DNA of 64,000 nucleotides from contig NZ_JOFX01000002.1 of NCBI RefSeq assembly GCF_000719345.1, forward strand, positions 372,001-436,000, read 5' to 3'. The notes beneath the pieces were generated by a model, which saw only the letters and a list, made by a program, of their open reading frames with translations, made no database searches and was not told where the DNA came from. Each line of letters begins with the position of its first letter. The first letter of the stretch is position 1. The stretch comes from Streptomyces sp. NRRL F-2664 (GTDB lineage: Bacteria; Actinomycetota; Actinomycetes; Streptomycetales; Streptomycetaceae). A program made the position numbers and the translations under genes. Shown here piece after piece: positions 7,518 to 17,123 of this stretch.

Positions 7518-8966
7518 TCAGGGGCGGGAAGATCCCACGGTCGCCGCGGGGCCGGCCGGCTCCTGCAGGGCGCGGGCGGTGCGTTCGGCCGTCGCCCGGG
7601 CCCAGCTGCCGCTCGTCGCCGCGCCCACGACGAGGACCAGCAGCCCGCACAGGGTGATGATCCACCAGGCCGGCTGGGCCGCCCCCGAGAAGTCGGCGCC
7701 GCCCGCCAGCCCGGCCGCCAGCACCGAGCCGATGACCGCGACGCCCAGCGTGCCGCCCGTCTGCCGGCTGGTGGAGGCGATGGCCGCCGCCACACCCGCC
7801 TGCGAGCGCGGCATCCCGGACACCGCGGTGTTGGTGATCGGCGCGTTCACCATGCCGAAGCCGAGCCCGAACAGCACGTACCCGGTGAACAGGAGCGGAT
7901 TGGAGGTCTCCGCCTCGAACAGGGCGAACAGCAGCCCGCTCCCCGCCATCGCCACCCCCGCGATCAGCAGGCAGATCCGCGGCCCCCGGCTGCCCACCAG
8001 CCGCCCCGCCAGCGGCGCGAACAGCACGGTCAGGCCGGCCATCGGCAGCATGTACAGCCCCGCGTGCAGCGCGCTGAGCCCCCGTACGTCCTGGAGGTAG
8101 AGCGTGTTGAGGAAGAGGAAGCCGGCCAGTCCGGCGAAGGCGCTGATCGCGATCACCGTCGAGCCGCTGAACGGCGCGCTGCGGAAGAACCGGAGGTCGA
8201 TCAGCGGCTCTGCGCGCCGCGGCTCGTACACGAGCAGCCCCACGAAGGAGGCGAGGGCCACCACCGCGCACCCCATGATCAGCGGCGAGCGCCAGCCCGC
8301 GGCGGGAGCCTCGATGATCCCGTACGTCAGGCTGCCGAGCAGGGCGATGACCAGTACCTGACCCAGCGGGTCCGGGCGGCGCGGCCGGGCCGCCCGGGAT
8401 TCCGGGATGTGCCGCAGGGTGAGGGCGAGCGCCACCAGCCCGATCGGGATGTTGATCAGGAAGATCGAGCGCCAGCCCACGGAGTCCACCAGCGCCCCGC
8501 CGATCAGGGGGCCCGCCGCCATGGAGATGCCGCCGACCGCGCCCCACACGCCGATCGCCCGGGCCCGCTCGGCCGGGTCGGTGAAGGTGTTGGTGATGAT
8601 CGACATCGCGACCGGGTTGAGCATCGCGCCGCCGACCGCCTGCACCATCCGGAAGACGATGAGCCAGCCGAGGCTGGGCGCGAGCGCGCAGAGCAGGGAA
8701 CCCAGGCCGAAGGCCAGCAGCCCCGCGACGAACACCTTGCGGCGGCCGATCCGGTCCGCCGTGGAGCCCATGAGCATCAGCAGCGAGGCAAGGACGAGGG
8801 TGTACGCGTCGATGCTCCACTGCAGCCCCGCGACCGAGGCGTCCAGCTCGCGGCGCATCGAGGGGAGCGCGACGTTCAGCACGGTGTTGTCGAGGCTGAC
8901 GATGAGCAGGCTCATGCAGCAGATCGCCAGGACGATCGTGCGCTGCCGGTGACTCGGCTCGATCAT
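7518..8966 (-). CDS. MFS drug exporter (DHA2, EmrB/QacA type)
   Basis: 482 residues with about 14 transmembrane helices. Motif A is present (GSTADRIGRRKVFVAGL near residue 67) and the DHA2 N-terminal signature DNTVLNVALPSM lies near residue 26; motif C-like GPLIGGALVD near residue 155. Proton-driven efflux of hydrophobic compounds is expected. Divergent from dus with only about 50 bases between starts. No regulator of its own is adjacent; the tetR pair downstream ends 195 bases away. Confidence 0.9.
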   Translation of the reverse strand: MIEPSHRQRTIVLAICCMSLLIVSLDNTVLNVALPSMRRELDASVAGLQWSIDAYTLVLASLLMLMGSTADRIGRRKVFVAGLLAFGLGSLLCALAPSLGWLIVFRMVQAVGGAMLNPVAMSIITNTFTDPAERARAIGVWGAVGGISMAAGPLIGGALVDSVGWRSIFLINIPIGLVALALTLRHIPESRAARPRRPDPLGQVLVIALLGSLTYGIIEAPAAGWRSPLIMGCAVVALASFVGLLVYEPRRAEPLIDLRFFRSAPFSGSTVIAISAFAGLAGFLFLNTLYLQDVRGLSALHAGLYMLPMAGLTVLFAPLAGRLVGSRGPRICLLIAGVAMAGSGLLFALFEAETSNPLLFTGYVLFGLGFGMVNAPITNTAVSGMPRSQAGVAAAIASTSRQTGGTLGVAVIGSVLAAGLAGGADFSGAAQPAWWIITLCGLLVLVVGAATSGSWARATAERTARALQEPAGPAATVGSSRP

Positions 8967-9017
8967 GCGCCGATGCTACGTCCGCGCGACCCCCTCGGCA
9001 TGCGGGACAATGGGCGG

Positions 9018-10160
9018 ATGACCACGCTCCCCCCGCCGCTCGCGATCGGCCCGCACACCGTGCAGCCCCCGGTGGTGCTCGCCCCCATGGCCGGCATCAC
9101 CAATGCCCCGTTCCGTACCCTCTGCCGGGAGTTCTCGGGCGGCAAGGGGCTGTTCGTGAGCGAGATGATCACGACCCGCGCTCTGGTCGAGCGCAACGAG
9201 AAGACCATGCAGCTGATCCACTTCGACGAGACCGAGAAGCCCCGGTCGATTCAGCTGTACGGGGTCGACCCGGTGACGGTCGGCAAGGCGGTCCGGATGA
9301 TCGTCGAGGAGGACCGCGCCGACCACATCGACCTGAACTTCGGCTGCCCCGTCCCCAAGGTCACCCGCAAGGGTGGCGGCTCGGCGCTCCCGTACAAGCG
9401 CAACCTGCTGCGCGCGATCCTGCGCGAGGCCGTCGCCGGGGCGGGCGACCTGCCGGTGACGATGAAGATGCGCAAGGGCATCGACGACGACCACCTCACC
9501 TATCTCGACGCCGGCCGCATCGCCGTCGAGGAGGGGGTCACCGCCATCGCCCTGCACGGCCGGACCACCGCCCAGCACTACGGCGGCACCGCCGACTGGG
9601 ACGCCATCGCGCGGCTCAAGGAGCACGTGCCGGAGATACCGGTCCTCGGCAACGGCGACATCTGGTGCGCGGAGGACGCCCTGCGCATGGTCCGCGAGAC
9701 CGGCTGCGACGGCGTGGTCGTGGGCAGGGGCTGCCTGGGACGCCCCTGGCTCTTCAACGACCTGGTGGCGGCCTTCGAGGGCCGGCCGGAGGACTTCCAC
9801 CGTCCGACGCTGCGCGAGGTCGCGCAGACCATGCACCGGCACGCCCAGCTGCTGGGGGAGTGGATCGGTGACGAGACGCGCGGCGTGATCGACTTCCGTA
9901 AGCACGTCGCCTGGTACCTGAAGGGCTTCTCGGTCGGTTCGGAGATGCGCAAGAAGCTCGCGGTGACCTCGTCGCTGGTCGAGTTGAGCGCTCATCTGAG
10001 CGAGCTCGATCTGGATCAAGCCTGGCCGGAGAGTGCCGACGGTCCGCGCGGCCGGACGTCCGGAAACAACCGAGTTGTCCTGCCGGACGGCTGGCTGAAG
10101 GATCCGTACGACTGCGCCGGTGTGAGCGAGGACGCGGAACTGGACACCTCCGGAGGCTGA
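9018..10160 (+). CDS. dusB: tRNA-dihydrouridine synthase (DusB type)
   Basis: 380 residues from ATG 9018; an in-frame ATG at 9000 is possible. FMN enzyme that reduces uridine to dihydrouridine in tRNA. Conserved parts: VVLAPMAGITNAPFR at residue 19 onward, catalytic Cys110 in NFGCPVPKVTRKGGG, MKMRKGIDDDH, and the FMN phosphate region GNGDIW and GCDGVVVGRGCLGRPW. The C-terminal helical domain is followed by an actinobacterial tail of about 40 residues rich in Gly, Asp and Pro. Confidence 0.93.
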   Translation: MTTLPPPLAIGPHTVQPPVVLAPMAGITNAPFRTLCREFSGGKGLFVSEMITTRALVERNEKTMQLIHFDETEKPRSIQLYGVDPVTVGKAVRMIVEEDRADHIDLNFGCPVPKVTRKGGGSALPYKRNLLRAILREAVAGAGDLPVTMKMRKGIDDDHLTYLDAGRIAVEEGVTAIALHGRTTAQHYGGTADWDAIARLKEHVPEIPVLGNGDIWCAEDALRMVRETGCDGVVVGRGCLGRPWLFNDLVAAFEGRPEDFHRPTLREVAQTMHRHAQLLGEWIGDETRGVIDFRKHVAWYLKGFSVGSEMRKKLAVTSSLVELSAHLSELDLDQAWPESADGPRGRTSGNNRVVLPDGWLKDPYDCAGVSEDAELDTSGG

Positions 10161-10170
10161 CAAATCGCCC

Positions 10171-10197
10171 TGCGTGGTGCGTGATATACACCACGCA
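10171..10197. terminator. Dyad after dus (terminator or operator)
   Basis: Perfect 9-bp arms TGCGTGGTG (10171-10179) and CACCACGCA (10189-10197) with a 9-base centre containing GTGATATA, 10 bases after the dus stop. It could be the first of two terminators or an operator for the ppdK promoter region. Confidence 0.45.
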
Positions 10198-10246
10198 TGG
10201 GAGAGGTTTCGCTCAGATGAGCAGATAAGTCACGGGTAAGACTTTC

Positions 10247-10273
10247 AAAGGGTGGCACTGGGTGCCACCCTTT
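10247..10273. terminator. Terminator hairpin between dus and ppdK
   Basis: Perfect 11-bp stem, AAAGGGTGGCA (10247-10257) and TGCCACCCTTT (10263-10273), 5-base loop, followed by TTG. This is the more convincing terminator of the dus transcript. Confidence 0.75.
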
Positions 10274-10434
10274 GTGCGTTCAAGACTTGAACGCAAATGT
10301 ATCGATGATCGCTCATCCGAGCGTGAACAAGCCTCACGAGCCCCTTCCTCCTTCGGGACCTGAACGCTGATCGGCCTTTCTGGTTACCCTTGAGTTACTT
10401 TCGATCTGCTGGCGCACGGGTGGTTACAGCCGTA

Positions 10435-10491
10435 TGACGGCCAAGTGGACGTACCCAGAAGCCTTCGATCTGGGTATGTTCCTGGCCGTCA
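10435..10491 (+). promoter_or_regulatory. Nested hairpin leader upstream of ppdK
   Basis: Outer 9-bp arms TGACGGCCA (10435-10443) and TGGCCGTCA (10483-10491) enclose an inner 6-bp stem CCCAGA (10454-10459) and TCTGGG (10469-10474) with loop AGCCTTCGA. It ends 33 bases before the ppdK GTG. The segment TCTGGGTATGTTCC also offers TATGTT as a -10 element, so the element may be a promoter region, a structured leader, or both. An ATG at 10434 opens a frame through the whole element, but it has no ribosome site. Confidence 0.45.
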
Positions 10492-10524
10492 GGGCAGCCA
10501 CCGAGCCTCGAGGAGTCGAGACCC

Positions 10525-13233
<2,709 letters not shown>

Positions 13234-13342
13234 CTCCGCCGGGCCCCCAGGGGCCCCACAGACCGCGCTCGTCCCCGGGTTCCCTGACTGCCCGGGGGCG
13301 GGCGCGCCTCATTTGTTTGTTCAACAAGTCTTAACGCCAGCA

Positions 13343-13374
13343 GGCGGTGGACGGATCCCCACCCGTCCACCGCC
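13343..13374. terminator. Terminator hairpin after ppdK
   Basis: Perfect 12-bp stem GGCGGTGGACGG (13343-13354) and CCGTCCACCGCC (13363-13374) with an 8-base loop, about 110 bases after the ppdK stop. The other bases between 13234 and 13619 hold a second GC-rich dyad near 13242-13255 (GGGCCCCCAGGGGCCC) and an AT-richer stretch near 13310-13335; I see no gene there. Confidence 0.7.
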
Positions 13375-13619
13375 GCTGTCATTCTGCCGGGCACGTCGGC
13401 GCTTCCCAGTGCGACCGACCGCCAGGCCCCGCAAAGCCCCCCACGGCCTTCGCGGAGCGTTTCGGTCGCACCGGAGTGTGCCCGGCGGAGTACAGGATTT
13501 CGGTTGTCACGCCCCTGCCGAAAGGGGTTTCAACTGTGGCCGAAAGGGCGTGGTGACCACGTGTGACTGCGTGCATACTCATGGGGCGGGGGGATTGCGG
13601 TTGCACAGGTGGGGGTTCG

Positions 13620-14618
13620 GTGCTGCGTATCCATTTCACTGGAGTGGACCTGGCACGTGTACGGATGGCAGGGCGTCCCGATGCGTTGTGGGAAACCATT
13701 CTCAGCTTTCACCGCTTAAGAGACCGGCGTGACGCCCGGTTGTTCGGTGAATGGCGTACTGAAACCCGGAGCAGGTTGAATAGTGAAACACGCACGCTCG
13801 GTATGCTCATACCGAGTCGTGGTTATTTCCCGGATTTCCTGACCCCTGTGGAGGGGCAGTACGGGTGGGACGTGGGCCTCGACGCGCTGCGCGGGATCCG
13901 TCCCGAGCGGATGCGCCGCGAGCTCCAGCTCCTCGGTGCCGGGGCGCCCACAACGCCGCGGCTGCGGGACTTCATGGAGGGCGGCACCAAGCAGCTGCCC
14001 CGGCTCATGGGCGAGCTGCGCGCCTACCACCGGGCCGCCGTGGAGCCGTACTGGACCCACATACAGGCCCAGATAGAAGCCGAACGGGCGGCACGCGGCC
14101 GCGCGTTGCTCGACGGCGGCGCCGACGAGCTGCTGGCCTCGCTGCCGCCCATGCTGCGCTGGCGGGCCCCGGTGCTGGAGTGCGACTACCCGGTGGACCG
14201 GGACGTCCGGCTGCGCGGGCGCGGGCTGCTGCTCCAGCCGTCCTTCTTCTGCCGGCGCACCGCGGTGACCCTGCACGACCCGGAGCTGCCCCCGGTGCTG
14301 GTCTACCCCGCCGCCGCGCAGCTCGCCTCCGCCCCCGGCAGCGGCGAGGCGGCCCGGCCGGCGGAGGAGCAGCGCCACAGGACCCTCGGCAAGCTGGTCG
14401 GGCACACCCGCTCGGTGGTGCTGCGGGCCATCGGGGACGGCGCCACCACCAGCGAGCTGGCGCGCCGTGCGGGTGTCTCGCTGGCCTCCGCGAGCCAGCA
14501 CGCCTGCGTGATGCGCGAAGCGGGCCTGGTCACCACCCTGCGCCGCGGCAATGCCGTCCTGCACACCGTGACCCCGCTGGGGGCGGCCCTCCTCAAGGGC
14601 GGGGCGGTGGCCTCCTGA
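13620..14618 (+). CDS. ArsR-like winged-helix transcriptional regulator
   Basis: 332 residues from the GTG at 13620, which has AGGTGGGGG upstream; an earlier ATG at 13581 is possible. The N-terminal 190 residues (IHFTGVDLARVRM, ALWETILSFHRLRDRR) match a Streptomyces regulator type in which a DUF5937-like domain precedes an ArsR-like winged helix. The helix-turn-helix lies near the C-terminus: TTSELARRAGVSLASASQHACVMREAGLV (split, residues about 282-310), followed by wing TTLRRGNAVLHTVTPLG. No metal-binding Cys cluster is visible, so it is probably not a metal sensor. Target unknown. Confidence 0.8.
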   Translation: MLRIHFTGVDLARVRMAGRPDALWETILSFHRLRDRRDARLFGEWRTETRSRLNSETRTLGMLIPSRGYFPDFLTPVEGQYGWDVGLDALRGIRPERMRRELQLLGAGAPTTPRLRDFMEGGTKQLPRLMGELRAYHRAAVEPYWTHIQAQIEAERAARGRALLDGGADELLASLPPMLRWRAPVLECDYPVDRDVRLRGRGLLLQPSFFCRRTAVTLHDPELPPVLVYPAAAQLASAPGSGEAARPAEEQRHRTLGKLVGHTRSVVLRAIGDGATTSELARRAGVSLASASQHACVMREAGLVTTLRRGNAVLHTVTPLGAALLKGGAVAS

Positions 14619-14623
14619 GACGC

Positions 14624-14660
14624 CGGCGGCCCCCGGCCCTGGAGGGGTCGGGGGCCGCCG
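14624..14660. terminator. Bidirectional terminator between convergent genes
   Basis: 12-bp stem CGGCGGCCCCCG (14624-14635) and CGGGGGCCGCCG (14649-14660), 13-base loop, placed between the stop of the regulator (14618) and the stop of the PhoX-like gene (14672). Confidence 0.8.
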
Positions 14661-14671
14661 GGAGCCGTCCG

Positions 14672-15832
14672 TCAGGTCCGGAACGGACCGGTCACCTCGT
14701 AGGTGATGCCGCCGGAGGAGCTGCCGCTCGTACCGCGCTGACTGGAGAAGTAGAGGCGGTTGCCGGCGGGGGAGAAGGCCGGGCCGCAGATCTCCGAGGA
14801 GGACTGTCCGGTGATCCGCAGGAACGGCGCGACCACGTCGTCCGGGGTGATCACGCAGATCTCCATGGTGCCGCCGTCCTCGGCGACGTACAGGTCGCCG
14901 TACGAGGAGCCGGTGACGTTGTCGACGCCCGTCAGCGGGGCGGCGCCGCCGGGCACGAGCGAGTCGTCATAGGCGAGCTCGTAGGTGCTGTTCGTGAGGT
15001 TGAGCTGCCAGACCCGGTTGTCGCCCTTGGTGGTGAACCAGACGGTGTCGTTGGCGTAGTGGCAGCCCTCGCCGCCGCTGAACCTCTTGGCGCCGGAGAC
15101 CTGGCTGCGGGTCACGGTCGGCGAGCCGTCCGGGTCCGGGACGTTCTGCCAGGTGAAGGAGCCGGAGGTGCCCGTTCCGGCCTTGAGGACCTGGAGGGTG
15201 CCGGAGGAGAGGTTGCCCCACGTGGTGGGCACGAAGCGGTATAAGCAGCCGTCCGACTCGTCCTCGGTCAGGTAGACGACCTTGCGCACCGGGTCCGCCG
15301 CGGCGGCCTCGTGCTTGAAGCGGCCCATCGCCGGGCGCCGCACCGCCGCGTTCACGCCGTACGGGTCGGTCTCGTAGACGTAGCCGAGGCTGACCTCCTC
15401 GCAGGACAGCCAGGTGTTCCACGGGGTCCGGCCGCCGGCGCAGTTCTGCCGGGTGCCCGAGAGGATCCGGTAGGCACCGGTGACGGTGCCGGAGGAGTTG
15501 AACTTCACCGCGCTCGCGCCGCCGGAGGGGTTGATCTCCGAGTTGGACACGTAGATCCAGCCCGAGCCGTCGGCGAAACAGGCCCCGCCGTCCGGGGCGT
15601 TGTGCCAGGTGTACGAAGTACCGCTGACGGTCTGGCCCGAGCGGGCGATCACCCGGCTGGTGAAGCCGCTGGGGAGCATGATGCCGTTGGCGTCGGCGGC
15701 GCCGAGCGCCCCGTACGGACCGGCGCCGGGCTGGGCGGGCGCCGCGTAGGCCGCCCCGTGCATCAACGTGCCGCCGAAGGCGGCCGCCGACGATCCGATC
15801 ACTGCGCCGCGCAGGAAGGTACGACGTTCCAC
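14672..15832 (-). CDS. Tat-exported PhoX/DUF839 family protein
   Basis: 386 residues from the GTG at 15830-15832, which has AGGAG five bases upstream (a GTG six bases earlier is an alternative). Twin-arginine signal RRTFLRGAVIGSSAAAFGG at residues 3-21, cleavage expected after AAYA near residue 34. The body is a beta-propeller of the PhoX type: WHNAPDGGACFADGSGW, SCEEV, GRFKHEAAAADP, GGEGCHYANDTVWFTTKGDN, then PDDVVAPFLR and GPAFSPAGNRLYFSSQRG. PhoX enzymes are Ca/Fe-dependent phosphatases, but several residues of the DUF839 family vary and some members may not be phosphatases. Stands alone on the minus strand. Confidence 0.82.
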   Translation of the reverse strand: MERRTFLRGAVIGSSAAAFGGTLMHGAAYAAPAQPGAGPYGALGAADANGIMLPSGFTSRVIARSGQTVSGTSYTWHNAPDGGACFADGSGWIYVSNSEINPSGGASAVKFNSSGTVTGAYRILSGTRQNCAGGRTPWNTWLSCEEVSLGYVYETDPYGVNAAVRRPAMGRFKHEAAAADPVRKVVYLTEDESDGCLYRFVPTTWGNLSSGTLQVLKAGTGTSGSFTWQNVPDPDGSPTVTRSQVSGAKRFSGGEGCHYANDTVWFTTKGDNRVWQLNLTNSTYELAYDDSLVPGGAAPLTGVDNVTGSSYGDLYVAEDGGTMEICVITPDDVVAPFLRITGQSSSEICGPAFSPAGNRLYFSSQRGTSGSSSGGITYEVTGPFRT

Positions 15833-16350
15833 GGTCACTCCTGTGGGAGGAAGGCCCCGCGGCCGGTCGGACGCGGGGTCGCACGCGTCGAGGAACCTAG
15901 GAGGCGCCAGTTGCCGTGGCGCCAAATCCTCATTACGCCCGGGCGACCGGTCGGCGTTCAATCCCGCTGCATGAGTTTTCCGCGCCCCGCGGCTTTCGCA
16001 GCCCGAAGCCCGCCGGAAGCAGGACGCATAGGTCCCGCGCCGATTCCCCGGACCGCGGAGGGCGTTCGCACAGCGCCGCGTCCGCGAAGACCCCCGCCGT
16101 CCGGCGCCGGCGGCACCGGACGCCCGGTGGTCCGCACCGGCCAGTTCCGGCCTGTCTCGGCGGCCGGCGTTTGGGGCGCCGAGCGGCCGGGGACGAGGTG
16201 GAGCCGCAGCCGTGGGCACCGCTCTGACCTGCACATTCGCCGGTCCGCCAGAAAAGTTCCAAAAAAGTTCGCGCACGGCGATGAGTTGTCCGCAGCCTCC
16301 CGGTCTACCTCTCGACAGCACCGACCGAGCAAGCAGAGAGAAGGACCTCG
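15833..16350. other. Intergenic region between the PhoX-like and VOC genes
   Basis: 518 bases between two divergent starts, no gene seen. It contains the dyad 15903-15923 (arms GGCGCCA and TGGCGCC, 7-base centre) 71-91 bases upstream of the PhoX-like start, a candidate operator. Near the VOC gene there is an A-rich stretch (16250-16275) and a good ribosome site AGAGAAGG at 16337-16344. I could not assign a clear -35/-10 pair, and no PHO-box repeats (GTTCACC) are seen. Confidence 0.5.
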
Positions 16351-16764
16351 ATGTCCGCGACCATGATCTTCGTCAACCTGCCCGTCAAGGACCTGGACGC
16401 CAGCAAGGCCTTCTGGGGCAAGCTGGGCTACGGCTTCAACGCCCAGTTCACCGACGAGAACTGCGCCTCCATGGTCATCAGCGACACCATCGTCGCGATG
16501 CTCCTCACCGAGGCCCGCTACAAGGACTTCACCCACAAGGAGATCGCGGACGCCACGAAGACGTCCGAGGTGCTCCTGTGCCTGAGCGCCGAGAGCCGCA
16601 CCGCGGTCGACCGGCTGGTGGACGCGGCCGTCGCGGCCGGCGCCACCGAACCCCGTCCGGCCCAGGACCACGGCGTCATGTACGGCCGTGCCTTCGACGA
16701 CCTGGACGGCCACACCTGGGAGATCATGTGGATGGACCCGGCCGTCGTCCAGAAGCAGGACTGA
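16351..16764 (+). CDS. VOC family protein (glyoxalase/extradiol dioxygenase-like)
   Basis: 137 residues, one complete VOC unit of two beta-alpha-beta-beta-beta repeats: MIFVNLPVKDLDASKAFWGKLG at the start and GRAFDDLDGHTWEIMWMD at the end. Glu in WEIMW is the usual metal-ligand position. It resembles the lactoylglutathione-lyase-like stand-alone proteins of Streptomyces whose substrate is unknown. Ribosome site GAAGGA is 6 bases before the ATG. The stop lies 26 bases from the nirD stop on the other strand. Confidence 0.85.
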   Translation: MSATMIFVNLPVKDLDASKAFWGKLGYGFNAQFTDENCASMVISDTIVAMLLTEARYKDFTHKEIADATKTSEVLLCLSAESRTAVDRLVDAAVAAGATEPRPAQDHGVMYGRAFDDLDGHTWEIMWMDPAVVQKQD

Positions 16765-16790
16765 CGACCGGGCCCCTCTCCCCCTGCCGG

Positions 16791-17123
16791 TCAGGAGGTC
16801 GCGGCGGTCCGCACCGGGTAGGTGCGGACCACCACCTCCTCGTCGTCCAGGCAGCGCCCCGTCTCCAGGTCGAAGCGCTGCTTGAGCAGCGGGGAGGCCA
16901 CGAAGGGCCGGCCCGCCGCCGCCCCGACCAGGCCCCGCGAGAGGACCTGCGCCCCCGTGAAGGGGTCCTGGTTGCCGATGGCGTACGCACGCCCCGCGCG
17001 GTCGACGAACACCGCGGCCTGGCTGCCGTCCGGCAGCAGCGCCGCGACCCCTCGCCCGGGGACGAGGGCCGACAGCTCGCACACCGTCAGCCAGCCCTGC
17101 GCCACTTGCAGTTCCACGGTCAT
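16791..17123 (-). CDS. nirD: Nitrite reductase (NADH) small subunit NirD
   Basis: 110 residues with the Rieske-like fold of NirD: WLTVCELSALVPGRGVAALLPDG, AIGNQDPFTGAQVLSRGLVG, PFVASPLLKQRFDLETGRCLDDEE. The Rieske C-x-H and C-x2-H iron ligands are absent, as in other NirD proteins, which keep the fold without the cluster. ATG at 17121-17123 follows AGGAGGTG by six bases and overlaps the nirB stop as ATGA. Partner of NirB in assimilatory nitrite reduction. Confidence 0.93.
   Translation of the reverse strand: MTVELQVAQGWLTVCELSALVPGRGVAALLPDGSQAAVFVDRAGRAYAIGNQDPFTGAQVLSRGLVGAAAGRPFVASPLLKQRFDLETGRCLDDEEVVVRTYPVRTAATS

Noticed and set aside
5695..8100. 801-codon plus-strand open frame
   Set aside because: Entirely antisense to tetR, the aldo/keto reductase and the exporter, all of which have clear family matches.
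7338..9017. N-terminal extension of dus giving 940 codons
   Set aside because: Antisense to the exporter gene; true dus homology starts at the ATG at 9018.
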